A stretch of DNA of 23,485 nucleotides from Hyphomicrobium_A sp039933175. Its GTDB lineage: Bacteria > Pseudomonadota > Alphaproteobacteria > Rhizobiales > Hyphomicrobiaceae. The notes beneath the pieces are model-generated. The model made no database searches and had not been told where the DNA came from. It saw only the letters and a program-made list of their open reading frames with translations. Numbering within the stretch: the stretch's first letter is position 1; every line of letters starts with the position of its first letter. Below, in pieces: positions 7,784-14,944 of this stretch. The stretch is from NCBI GenBank assembly GCA_039933175.1, contig JBDTOR010000019.1, forward strand, positions 1 through 23,485. Direction: 5' to 3'. Made by a program: the position numbers and the translations under genes.

Positions 7784-9448
7784 TCAGCGAACTTGATTGA
7801 TGAGCTCGGCGCCTTCGACGACGACGCGGCTGCCCGCGTCGATGCCGTCGAGGACCAGGACGTCAGCGCCGTTGAGTGGCGCCACCCGCACCGGGAGCGG
7901 CCGGAAACGCTCGGCCGACATTTTTACCCATACATGCGGTAGCCCATTGGGCCCGCGCACGACGGCCGTATCCGGTAGGACGATCCCGTCAACAGGGTCG
8001 CCCTGCTGCACGTACACCTTGACCGCCGAGCCGATGATCAGTCCTTCGTGGATCTCTTCGGCCTTGAACTGTAGTGGCTGGGTCTGCTGCCGCAGCGATG
8101 GCGCGCGCCCGACGTAGGACAGCTTGATCGAGTGTCCGTCCGGGTCGGTCGCGTGTGCAGCGGTGATGTGGGGGGCAGCGTGCGCGGCGACACCAATCGC
8201 TTCGATCCACAGGCGGTTGGGATCGACGATCTCGAATAGCGTCTCGCGCGTCGTGACGACCTGGCCGGCGCGCACGTTGGCAACCGAGATGATGCCGGCG
8301 ACCGGGGCCTTGAGCGGAATGAGCTGGCTATCCTTCGGTGTCAGCACACGCTGCTGTTCGCGCAATGCCTCGAGCTCGGCGCGGGTATCGTCGATGTCCT
8401 TTTGCGCTACGACGCCGGCGATGCGAGTGAGGCGCGACAACTTCTGCTCGGCGATTCGCAACTTGCCGACCACCTCTGCCGTCAGTTGCTGCATGGTGCC
8501 GAGATCTGCGATTGGGATGCTCGGCGACAGGAATGCCAGGACCTCGCCGGCGTCGACGTGCTGTCCGACGTGCGAGATGCCGCGGACGGGGAGCTCGATG
8601 CGCCCGTCCATAGGGGCCTGCACCTGACCGAAGGTCGATGGATCCGGCACTACCGTGCCGATCAGCTCGCGGCCTTGCTGGGAGGCTTCGCGCTTGGCGA
8701 CGAGGGTGCGCACGTGCAGCAACCGCTGCGAGGATTTTGGAAGGAAGACATCGCCGTCGGCAAGGCGGCGCGGCGCATCGGTCTGGGCGAGCGCCACGGA
8801 AGGCGCCTCATCATCGGCGTGGTCGTGGCCTTCGTGTGCGCGGGCCCTGTCGGCGTTGATAGTGAGCAACGCAGCGACAGCCAGAACCAGTGGCGCGCGG
8901 CTTGCCCGGTTTGCAGGCCGGAATGCGAGGGCGACGACGAACCCCAGTACCGCGGCGATCCCCGCCAATACCCACGTCAGCGGCTGCTCCAATAGAGTGT
9001 GCCACCCAATGGCTGTCGACGGCGCCGCGTGCACTGCTTCGCCGACCTCCAGTTTGCCCTCCAGAACGATGGAGGCGGATCCGGCCGTGATGGCAAACTT
9101 GAGCGCCTTCGTGCCTAGCTCGTCCGCCCATGGCGCGGGTAGCGCATAGGTTCCGGCGCCGAGCGCCTTGGCCGTGCCGGCAGGAACGCCGTCCGCAGTC
9201 ACCGCGATGACGGCGCCGTCTATCGGGTCGTTGGTCGCCAGCCGGTCGAGAAAGATGGTGAGCTGGCGATCGGCGACGATGGCAACCAGCTCAAGGTCGG
9301 TGCCGGCCGCTTCGAGACGTGGCGCGGCGCCGGATGCGAGCACGGCCGCAGCAGGCTCATCGACGTGGGAGTGGTCATCGTCACCGTGGGCAAATGCCAA
9401 GGCCGCCGACAGCAGAAGTGAAAGTGTGATCGCAATGAAACGCGTCAT
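7784..9448 (-). CDS. RND efflux periplasmic adaptor with His-rich N-terminal extension
   Basis: A 554-residue membrane fusion protein, unusually long for the family (commonly about 350-450). Order of parts: signal-like helix (1-20) followed by HGDDDHSH (21-28); a predicted beta-rich domain (about 45-140); a hydrophobic helix (about 155-176); a short basic loop RPANRASR (177-184); a second hydrophobic helix (about 185-199); then HEGHDH (205-210) and the canonical adaptor core. The core has the first lipoyl half near QVQAPMDGRIELPVRG (275-290), a coiled-coil hairpin (about 315-370), the second lipoyl half PLKAPVAGIISVANVRAGQV (378-397) and a C-terminal beta-barrel region. The adaptor bridges the RND pump and an outer-membrane channel. 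The second half starts like an independent adaptor with its own signal sequence, suggesting an ancestral fusion. It is followed 10 bp later by the pump gene. Confidence 0.9.
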   Translation of the reverse strand: MTRFIAITLSLLLSAALAFAHGDDDHSHVDEPAAAVLASGAAPRLEAAGTDLELVAIVADRQLTIFLDRLATNDPIDGAVIAVTADGVPAGTAKALGAGTYALPAPWADELGTKALKFAITAGSASIVLEGKLEVGEAVHAAPSTAIGWHTLLEQPLTWVLAGIAAVLGFVVALAFRPANRASRAPLVLAVAALLTINADRARAHEGHDHADDEAPSVALAQTDAPRRLADGDVFLPKSSQRLLHVRTLVAKREASQQGRELIGTVVPDPSTFGQVQAPMDGRIELPVRGISHVGQHVDAGEVLAFLSPSIPIADLGTMQQLTAEVVGKLRIAEQKLSRLTRIAGVVAQKDIDDTRAELEALREQQRVLTPKDSQLIPLKAPVAGIISVANVRAGQVVTTRETLFEIVDPNRLWIEAIGVAAHAAPHITAAHATDPDGHSIKLSYVGRAPSLRQQTQPLQFKAEEIHEGLIIGSAVKVYVQQGDPVDGIVLPDTAVVRGPNGLPHVWVKMSAERFRPLPVRVAPLNGADVLVLDGIDAGSRVVVEGAELINQVR

Positions 9449-9574
9449 GGTGAGCCGTCCCGATGCTTGAGAAGCGTCGCTTCAGCGCGGGTTTGCTCTC
9501 GGCGCTATGCCGTTCGCCATGCCTGTCGCGGCGTCCAAGCGCCAAGCGAAGGCATTACCCGTGCCGATGATCGA

Positions 9575-9594
9575 GGCGCGCGATGGCGCGCGCC
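9575..9594 (-). promoter_or_regulatory. GC-rich hairpin between the His-rich gene and the adaptor gene
   Basis: GGCGCGC (9575-9581) and GCGCGCC (9588-9594) are perfect inverted arms around a 6-base loop. It starts 4 bases after the stop of the His-rich gene on the minus strand and lies about 125 bases before the adaptor start. There is no T-run, so it is not a clear intrinsic terminator; it might trim or stabilise the transcript. Confidence 0.4.
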
Positions 9595-9597
9595 GCG

Positions 9598-9996
9598 TCA
9601 GGCGACGAGACGTGGGGGACGCAGGGGAGGGTTGGAAAGCTGGCCGTAGGGAAGCGCCGCCTTGCGCTCCCGATGCGACAGGGCGAGCGCAGCGAAAAGC
9701 GGTTGGGTGGCGCTCACCGTCAGGATTGCCGTGGCAGCGCAGCAGTGAGCATGCACGTGGCCGCACCCGCGGTCCGTTGTCCCGTCCGAGTTTCCAGGAT
9801 CGCCATGATCGGTATCGGACGCCAAGTCGACCGCCGCGTGATCGTGATGCGCGGCCTTGGTGTGATCCATCTGCTGATGGGCAAGGGCGTGCGCCTTGGC
9901 GAACTGCGGCGCGTGCAGGATCGGTAACTCGGCGCCGCCCAGCATGGCCACGGCGAACAGAGCTGCAATCAGGATATGCTTGACGATGCTGCGCAC
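9598..9996 (-). CDS. small His/Cys-rich exported protein, probable metal-handling accessory
   Basis: A 132-residue protein with an N-terminal hydrophobic segment (KHILIAALFAVAMLGGA, 6-22) that should act as signal peptide or anchor. A His-rich stretch follows: 11 histidines between residues 28 and 84, ending in CGHVHAHCC (78-86). A second hydrophobic segment (about 87-106) and a proline-rich tail PPLRPPRL complete it. Small proteins with this layout often accompany RND and copper-resistance operons (DUF2946/CopL-like), and the clustered His and Cys are natural soft-metal or Zn/Cu ligands; the exact family is an inference. The start is a GTG at 9996 with a weak ribosome site, so the N-terminus is uncertain. 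It lies 149 bp upstream of the adaptor on the same strand and diverges from the PepSY gene. Confidence 0.65.
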   Translation of the reverse strand: MRSIVKHILIAALFAVAMLGGAELPILHAPQFAKAHALAHQQMDHTKAAHHDHAAVDLASDTDHGDPGNSDGTTDRGCGHVHAHCCAATAILTVSATQPLFAALALSHRERKAALPYGQLSNPPLRPPRLVA

Positions 9997-10153
9997 GTGC
10001 CCACCAAAGCCCGCTACTCCGGCTTCGTCAAGTCCACGGCGGTTGGGTAAAAGATTGCCGTCCTTATTTGCCCCTCAGTGAAGAGGCACCATGTCTCAGT
10101 TGCGCCCGGTCCATCACTCCAGGGATCGTTGGTAAACTCGAATGAGGAATTTG

Positions 10154-10441
10154 ATGAAGTTCGAAACACTCGGCAAATGCGCCGCCGTCATCATCGCCGC
10201 AACGTTCGCTGCCGGGCCGGCCATGGCGCACGGGTTCGACGACTGCACCAAGGAAGCCAAGGATAAGTGGAAGCCGCAGGCCGAAGCGGAGGCGGCGGCG
10301 ACGGCGGCCGGCTACACCGTCACACGGTCCAAGATCGATGGGTCGTGCTACGAGGTCTACGCCAAGGACAAGGACGGCAAGAAGTTCGAGCTGTTCTACA
10401 ATCCTGCCGACCTTCAACTGGTAAAGAAGCAGGACGACTGA
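10154..10441 (+). CDS. secreted small PepSY-domain protein
   Basis: A 95-residue protein with a signal peptide (cleavage expected after AMA, residue 25) and a single compact domain. The body, CTKEAKDKWKP (31-41) through GYTVTRSKIDGSCYEVYAKD and KDGKKFELFYNP, matches the short secreted PepSY (PepSY_2) proteins common in Alphaproteobacteria. C31 and C65 probably form a disulfide. The function of this family is not established; related domains are thought to modulate periplasmic enzymes, and some such genes are metal- or calcium-responsive. I choose the ATG at 10154 because GAGGA (10144-10148) lies 5 bases before it; the ATG at 10142 would add MRNL and lacks a good site. It is divergent from the metal-efflux genes and may share their intergenic control region (9997-10153). 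Confidence 0.82.
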   Translation: MKFETLGKCAAVIIAATFAAGPAMAHGFDDCTKEAKDKWKPQAEAEAAATAAGYTVTRSKIDGSCYEVYAKDKDGKKFELFYNPADLQLVKKQDD

Positions 10442-10486
10442 CCGCGGGCACTTAAGCCGCCAGAGTCCGTCGGCGCCAACCACGAA

Positions 10487-10514
10487 AAAAGCCCCGGATC
10501 GCTCCGGGGCTTTT
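10487..10514. terminator. bidirectional intrinsic terminator between the PepSY gene and groEL
   Basis: A perfect 12-bp stem: AAAAGCCCCGGA (10487-10498), loop TCGC, TCCGGGGCTTTT (10503-10514). The A-run on one side and T-run on the other make it work on both strands. It lies 46 bases after the PepSY stop and 22 bases beyond the groEL stop, between convergent genes. Confidence 0.93.
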
Positions 10515-10536
10515 CATTTGTCACGTCAAGCCGGGT

Positions 10537-12171
10537 TTAGTAGTCCATGCCGCCCATGCCGCCCGGCATCGCTTGATGCCCACTGTCCTTTTTCGGCAGC
10601 TCGGCAATCATCGCTTCAGTAGTGATCAGCAAGCCGGCGACCGAAGCAGCATCCTGCAGTGCGCAGCGCACGACCTTGGCCGGGTCGATCACACCCTGCG
10701 AGACGAGATCACCATAAGCGCCGGTCTGGGCGTTGTAGCCAAACGCGTAGGTCGCGTTCTCGAGGATCTTTCCGACAATCACCGACCCGTCTTCACCTGC
10801 ATTGGTGAAGATCTGACGCGACGGGGCCTGCAGTGCTTTGCGCACGATGGAGATCCCGGTCTTCTGATCATCGTTGTTGGGCTTCAAAGCATCGAGGGCC
10901 TTGATGGCACGCAGGAGGGCGACGCCGCCGCCCGGTACGATACCTTCCTCGACAGCCGCGCGGGTCGCGTGCAAAGCGTCGTCGACGCGGTCCTTGCGCT
11001 CCTTGACCTCAACCTCGGTCGCACCGCCGACCTTGATCACGGCCACGCCGCCGGCCAGTTTGGCCAAACGCTCCTGCAGCTTCTCTTTGTCGTAGTCCGA
11101 GGTCGTCTCCTCGATCTGCGCCTTGATTTGCTTGATGCGGGCCTCGATGTCGGGCTTCTTGCCGGCACCGTCGACGATAATCGTGTCTTCCTTGTTGATC
11201 GTCACCTTCTTGGCGCGGCCGAGCATGTCCAGGGTGACATTCTCTAGCTTAATGCCGAGATCCTCTGAGATCGTTTGCCCACCGGTGATGGTGGCGATGT
11301 CCTCGAGCATGGCCTTGCGGCGATCGCCGAAGCCCGGAGCCTTGACGGCGGCAACCTTCAGCCCGCCGCGCAGCTTGTTGACGACGAGCGTGGCGAGCGC
11401 CTCCCCCTCGACATCCTCGGCGATGATCAGCAGCGGCTTGCCGGACTGTACGACCGCTTCGAGCAGCGGCAGCAACGTTTGCAGGCCGCCGAGCTTCTTC
11501 TCGTGGATCAGGATGTAGGGGTCTTCCAACTCGACCAGCATCTTCTCGGCATTGGTGATGAAGTACGGTGAGAGATAGCCACGGTCGAACTGCATGCCCT
11601 CGACGACCTCCAGCTCTGTCTCCAGGCTCTTGCTCTCTTCGATGGTGATGACGCCCTCGTTGCCAACCCTCTTCATCGCCTCGGCGAGCTTGGCGCCGAT
11701 CTCGGCGTCGCCGTTGGACGAGATGGTGCCAACCTGGGCAATCTCTTCATTGGAAGTGACCTTCTTGGCCTTCGCCTTCAACTCGTCGACGACGGCGGCT
11801 ACCGCTTGGTCGATGCCGCGGCGGAGATCCATCGGGTTGGCGCCGGCAGCAACCGACTTGGCGCCTTCCTTGATGATTGCCTGGGCGAGCACGGTGGCGG
11901 TGGTGGTGCCGTCGCCGGCGAGATCAGAGGTCTTCGAGGCGACCTCCTTGAGCATCTGGGCGCCCATGTTCTCGAACTTGTCCTCAAGCTCGATTTCTTT
12001 GGCGACCGTCACACCGTCCTTCGTGATGCGCGGGGCACCATACGACTTGTCGAGCACGACGTTGCGGCCTTTGGGACCGAGCGTGACTTTCACGGCGTTG
12101 GCGAGGATGTCGACGCCGCGCAGCATACGATCGCGCGCGTCTTGACCGAATTTGACGTCTTTAGAGGCCAT
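10537..12171 (-). CDS. groEL: chaperonin GroEL (Hsp60)
   Basis: ATP-driven folding chamber, a double heptameric ring that works with GroES in the cytoplasm. The 544-residue product is near full family identity: MASKDVKFGQDARDRM at the start, the ATP-site segment LAGDGTTTATVLAQAI with D87, then GRNVVLDKSYGAPRITKDGV and the glycine/methionine tail MPGGMGGMDY. I start at ATG 12171, where AGGAG (12181-12185) lies 9 bases upstream; an in-frame TTG at 12180 would add three residues and has no support. The gene follows groES by 45 bases on the same strand and shares its CIRCE-controlled promoter. The 3' end faces a strong terminator. Alphaproteobacteria often have extra groEL copies; this one looks like the housekeeping heat-shock copy. 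Confidence 0.98.
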   Translation of the reverse strand: MASKDVKFGQDARDRMLRGVDILANAVKVTLGPKGRNVVLDKSYGAPRITKDGVTVAKEIELEDKFENMGAQMLKEVASKTSDLAGDGTTTATVLAQAIIKEGAKSVAAGANPMDLRRGIDQAVAAVVDELKAKAKKVTSNEEIAQVGTISSNGDAEIGAKLAEAMKRVGNEGVITIEESKSLETELEVVEGMQFDRGYLSPYFITNAEKMLVELEDPYILIHEKKLGGLQTLLPLLEAVVQSGKPLLIIAEDVEGEALATLVVNKLRGGLKVAAVKAPGFGDRRKAMLEDIATITGGQTISEDLGIKLENVTLDMLGRAKKVTINKEDTIIVDGAGKKPDIEARIKQIKAQIEETTSDYDKEKLQERLAKLAGGVAVIKVGGATEVEVKERKDRVDDALHATRAAVEEGIVPGGGVALLRAIKALDALKPNNDDQKTGISIVRKALQAPSRQIFTNAGEDGSVIVGKILENATYAFGYNAQTGAYGDLVSQGVIDPAKVVRCALQDAASVAGLLITTEAMIAELPKKDSGHQAMPGGMGGMDY

Positions 12172-12216
12172 GGTGGGCAACTCCTGGAATTTTGGGGGGA
12201 TCGGCGTCGTGATGGC

Positions 12217-12531
12217 TTAGGCGGCGGCCTTGACCTTGGTGCCGCCCTCGATCACGCCGAGGATGTCGCTCTCTTTCATGATGAGGAGGTCGTCACCGTC
12301 GATCTTCACCTCGGTGCCCGACCACTTGCCGAACAGCACAGTGTCGCCGGCCTTGACGTCCGGCGCGTTGATCTTGCCGCTCTCGTCGCGGGTTCCCGGG
12401 CCGACGGCGACAACTTCGCCGCGCATCGGCTTTTCCTTGACGGTATCGGGAATGATGATGCCGCCCGCGCTCTTGCTGTCCTCTTCGAGCCGTTTAACAA
12501 CGACGCGGTCGTGCAAGGGCCGGAATTTCAT
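12217..12531 (-). CDS. groES: co-chaperonin GroES (Hsp10)
   Basis: A 104-residue heptameric lid of the GroEL chamber. It begins MKFRPLHDRVVVKRLEEDSK and contains the mobile loop (SAGGIIIPDTVKEKPMRGEV, about 22-41), the conserved VAVGPGTRDESGK and the C-terminal DGDDLLIMKESDILGVIE. The length is normal (about 95-105). The start at 12531 is set by a GAGGA site just upstream and by homology; the reading frame extends 24 codons further but that part is not GroES-like. It is the first gene of groESL, with the CIRCE operator 81-108 bases upstream of the start codon. Confidence 0.98.
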   Translation of the reverse strand: MKFRPLHDRVVVKRLEEDSKSAGGIIIPDTVKEKPMRGEVVAVGPGTRDESGKINAPDVKAGDTVLFGKWSGTEVKIDGDDLLIMKESDILGVIEGGTKVKAAA

Positions 12532-12612
12532 TGAAATCCTCAAATCTCTGATTGTGGGGGCGAGGTGCGGATCGGAGCCGTTGAGTAACAGCCCGTCAGG
12601 CACCCGATAGGT

Positions 12613-12639
12613 TTAGCACTCTTGAGTCAGGAGTGCTAA
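12613..12639 (-). promoter_or_regulatory. CIRCE operator of groESL (HrcA binding site)
   Basis: TTAGCACTC (12613-12621), a 9-base spacer, then GAGTGCTAA (12631-12639). This matches the CIRCE consensus perfectly in both arms and spacer length. HrcA binds CIRCE and represses chaperonin genes until heat or unfolded protein titrates GroEL away from HrcA. The hrcA gene is not in the window. Confidence 0.97.
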
Positions 12640-12766
12640 TCATGGTTTTGCGCGCCCGATAATGCCGGCGGAGCATCAGTTTGCCCTACGGCCGCCACTC
12701 ACCAGCATGAGTAGGCTGCACTCGACGTCGCGGCGCAGAGCTACGTGGGAGGCCCGTTCGGGCGTC

Positions 12767-13222
12767 TTATCGCGTGTTCCCGGCGTACATGCCGGTGAGG
12801 AAATCCGCCCAGTCGTCGCCCTTGACGGTCAGTACGTTGGTCAAGCCCTGATTGAGAGGCCCACTTTTGCTGCGCACCGCGATCTTGCCGGTGGCCGCAT
12901 CAATCGTCATCGAATACTGGCTGAGTACAGCGCCCGAGTTCATCAGCATCAGCTCAGCCGACGCTAGGCTGCCTATGCCGGGGGTGGAATGCGGTTGGTA
13001 TTTGAATTCTTCCGCGCCGGCGCCCCGCTTGATGGCATCGTTGGCCTTCTTGATTTCCGCCCGAAGGGTTGCCTCGACTTCCACAAAGGTGTCTCGCACT
13101 CTCGCGGCGAGTTCGGATGCGCGTTGCTGGGTTGCGGCGTCCTTTGCCGTTACCGCCGCCGCCGCCGCCCTGCGGTCCGCGATGAGCTTATCGATTTTGT
13201 GTTCTTCGAGTTTGTCCGTCAT
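12767..13222 (-). CDS. hypothetical protein, predicted N-terminal coiled coil
   Basis: I do not recognise this 151-residue protein. It starts MTDKLEEHKIDKLIADRR, and residues 1-65 are highly charged and alanine-rich with a helical or coiled-coil look. After a GAGAEEFKYQPHSTPGIGS linker, residues 85-148 look like a mixed alpha/beta domain (SAELMLMNSGAVLSQYSMTIDAATGKIAVRSK, ending WADFLTGMYAG). There is no signal peptide or membrane segment, so it should be cytoplasmic. A GAGGA ribosome site sits 4 bases before the ATG. The stop is followed by a small hairpin (12752-12763). It lies upstream of groES on the same strand but beyond the CIRCE-bearing promoter region, so it is a separate unit. Confidence 0.72.
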   Translation of the reverse strand: MTDKLEEHKIDKLIADRRAAAAAVTAKDAATQQRASELAARVRDTFVEVEATLRAEIKKANDAIKRGAGAEEFKYQPHSTPGIGSLASAELMLMNSGAVLSQYSMTIDAATGKIAVRSKSGPLNQGLTNVLTVKGDDWADFLTGMYAGNTR

Positions 13223-13345
13223 GCGTTCCTCATCGCGCCGGCGCGGGCCGTCAGCGCAGCTTATCTGCGCGCCTGCCTACGTGGACACGAGCAAGGCGCA
13301 ACCTAGCGTGAACGCCCGCCGGTGCGCTGGGGGCGACCGCAATGA

Positions 13346-13465
13346 TTATGCCGGCTGGTATAGCACCATGATCGCGGCCACAAAGACCAGAGTGGTCACC
13401 AGTGGCACAATCCAAAGCGGGCGGCGCTTACGCGGCAGAATCTGAGCGATCGGGTGTCCTGTCAT
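13346..13465 (-). CDS. candidate 39-residue single-span membrane microprotein
   Basis: A short ATG-to-TAA frame that reads as a basic N-terminus (MTGHPIAQILPRKRRP) followed by one strongly hydrophobic segment (LWIVPLVTTLVFVAAIMVLY, 17-36) and the end QPA. The positive cluster just before the helix fits a cytoplasmic N-terminus and one membrane span. It lies in an otherwise gene-free gap between the HWE kinase and the hypothetical protein, on the same strand as both. No strong Shine-Dalgarno site precedes it, and I cannot test conservation, so it may be a chance frame. Confidence 0.45.
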   Translation of the reverse strand: MTGHPIAQILPRKRRPLWIVPLVTTLVFVAAIMVLYQPA

Positions 13466-13519
13466 CGCTAGGCTGTAACACCCGGGACCACCGCGGCCTA
13501 AAGGTCTTCGCAGCCGCGC

Positions 13520-14719
13520 TCAAGCCGCAGCGGGAACCTTCGCGGTTAACGCGCTTAGTGGTGCGTTCAGCGTATAGACGAAGCCGGTTTGCTGATAGTT
13601 GAGCAGCACTTGGCCGTTCAACTGTCTTCCAAGTGCTTCCATCATTCGAGTGCCGAAGCTTCGCCGTGTGGGCGTCTCGACCGCCGGGCCATCGGCTTCG
13701 GTCCAGGTCAGTTTCAGCCGCTGAGCTGGCTCGTCGATCGTCCATGCGATGCTGATGCGACCGTTCGGCACCGACAGCGCCCCGAACTTCGTGGTGTTGG
13801 TGCACAGCTCGTTCAACGTCAGCGCCAACGCTATCACCGCGCTTGATGTAATCCCTATGTCAGGCCCCTCGATCGAAAAACGAGTGGCACCTTGGCTTTC
13901 ATAGGGTTTGGTGGCGCCGCCGACCGTGTCGGCAAGGCTGGCGTTCGCCCAGCTCACCTGCAGCAGCAGGTCGTGCGCGCGGCCAAGTGCGATGAGGCGG
14001 CCTTCGATTGCCTGTTGCCCGTGCTCAAGGCTGGTGGCCGTCCGCAGGCTCTGAGACGCAATGGCGGACACTGTCGCGAGTGTATTCTTGATGCGATGAT
14101 GCAGCTCTTCGAGGATTAGCTTCTGCAGCTTGTCGGCGGCCTCCCGCTCCTTGGCGTCGATGCCGGCCTGAGCGAGCAGGGCCTTGGCGTCGATGCCGGC
14201 CTGCTCGAGCAAGAGCCGAAGACTATCATTCTCCGCCGTCAGGCCTTCCTGCGTGGCGGGGCGAAGTACGTCGGTGGACTTTTCCCTGGGCGAATTGCCC
14301 GCGAGTGGCGGCGCGACTTCCGGAACGATTTTTAGCGCTCCCAACCCCACCATCGCCCGTAGCTCGGCGATCATTTGTTTCACCACCAGCGGCTTTCCGA
14401 AGTAGAGGCTGTTGGCCGGCATGTCCGCGTCGGACAATTTGACCTGCCCCGACACCAGAACGATTTTGATCGCGGGCCAGCGGGCGTGAACGGCGTAGGC
14501 GAGCTTCAGTCCGTCCATGCTGCCGGGCATTTGTATGTCGGAGAACAGCAGCGAAATATCAGAACGATTTTCCAGGATCTCGAGCGCTTCATCGGCGTTG
14601 ACGGCTTCGACTGCAGTGAATCCGGCATCCTCGACGATGTCGACGGCACGCATGCGCAGTACCATCTCATCTTCCACGACAAGGACATTGGTTGGAGATA
14701 CGGGTCGGGCCGAGGTCAT
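13520..14719 (-). CDS. receiver-HWE hybrid sensor histidine kinase
   Basis: A 399-residue cytoplasmic signalling protein with no membrane segment. Residues 10-125 form a response-regulator receiver: acidic pair E16/D17, phospho-acceptor D61 in LLFSDIQMPG, S90 and K109 in YFGKP. A helical linker (about 155-200) contains a near-exact 11-residue duplication. The HWE-type dimerisation box follows: ELHHRIKNTLATVSAIASQSLR (205-226, H208 the likely phosphorylated histidine) and RLIALGRAHDLLL (241-253). The ATPase part has LNELCTNTTKFGALS (302-316) and the W-T-E triplet (339-341) that gives the family its name. Such kinases are abundant in Hyphomicrobiales; several feed the PhyR/EcfG general stress response, but no phyR or ecfG is nearby. 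An AAGGA site precedes ATG 14719. It is the last gene of a likely three-gene unit. Confidence 0.92.
   Translation of the reverse strand: MTSARPVSPTNVLVVEDEMVLRMRAVDIVEDAGFTAVEAVNADEALEILENRSDISLLFSDIQMPGSMDGLKLAYAVHARWPAIKIVLVSGQVKLSDADMPANSLYFGKPLVVKQMIAELRAMVGLGALKIVPEVAPPLAGNSPREKSTDVLRPATQEGLTAENDSLRLLLEQAGIDAKALLAQAGIDAKEREAADKLQKLILEELHHRIKNTLATVSAIASQSLRTATSLEHGQQAIEGRLIALGRAHDLLLQVSWANASLADTVGGATKPYESQGATRFSIEGPDIGITSSAVIALALTLNELCTNTTKFGALSVPNGRISIAWTIDEPAQRLKLTWTEADGPAVETPTRRSFGTRMMEALGRQLNGQVLLNYQQTGFVYTLNAPLSALTAKVPAAA
14149..14203 (-). repeat. tandem 33-bp duplication in the HWE-kinase linker
   Basis: An identical 22-bp block occurs at 14149-14170 and 14182-14203, a period of 33 bp. 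It encodes two successive copies of QAGIDAK (173-179 and 184-190) with an 11-residue repeat unit. The frame is preserved. It falls between the receiver and the dimerisation helix. Confidence 0.9.
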
Positions 14720-14737
14720 GCTGAGTCCTTCCGCCCG

Positions 14738-14944
14738 TCACTGCGCCGTAGTCGTGATTGACAGCTCGCTCTCGCGGGCTACGCGCTCGAACACCTCGGC
14801 AACCGCCTTAATGCGATAGAGCTTCTCGCGGCCCTCCGCCGGCATCAGCCGCATGATCTTGTACGACTGCGCCGACGGCACCGTGCCGAAATGTGACTGC
14901 GCGTAGCCGACCGTCTGGCCGACCCTGAACTTATGACTGGACAT
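14738..14944 (-). CDS. small conserved protein, KFxVGQTVxY-type
   Basis: A 68-residue soluble protein beginning MSSHKFRVGQTVGYAQSHFG and ending with YRIKAVAEVFERVARESELS. The pattern (K-F-x-V-G-Q-T-V near the start, YxIMRLMPAEG in the middle, YRIK near the end) recalls small uncharacterised proteins that I believe are frequent in Hyphomicrobiales, probably a compact beta-barrel. Function is unknown. The chosen ATG overlaps the 3' end of the upstream gene by 14 bases, which suggests translational coupling; a longer frame from 15055 adds residues that only shadow that gene. The kinase gene starts 18 bases after its stop. Confidence 0.75.
   Translation of the reverse strand: MSSHKFRVGQTVGYAQSHFGTVPSAQSYKIMRLMPAEGREKLYRIKAVAEVFERVARESELSITTTAQ

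Noticed and set aside
10573..12534. Plus-strand frames of 224, 183 and 242 codons opposite groEL and groES
   Set aside because: Antisense shadows of highly conserved chaperonin genes.
12752..12763. GCCCG-TT-CGGGC just beyond the 151-residue hypothetical gene as an intrinsic terminator
   Set aside because: The loop is only two bases and no T-run follows on the minus strand, so it is too weak to call.
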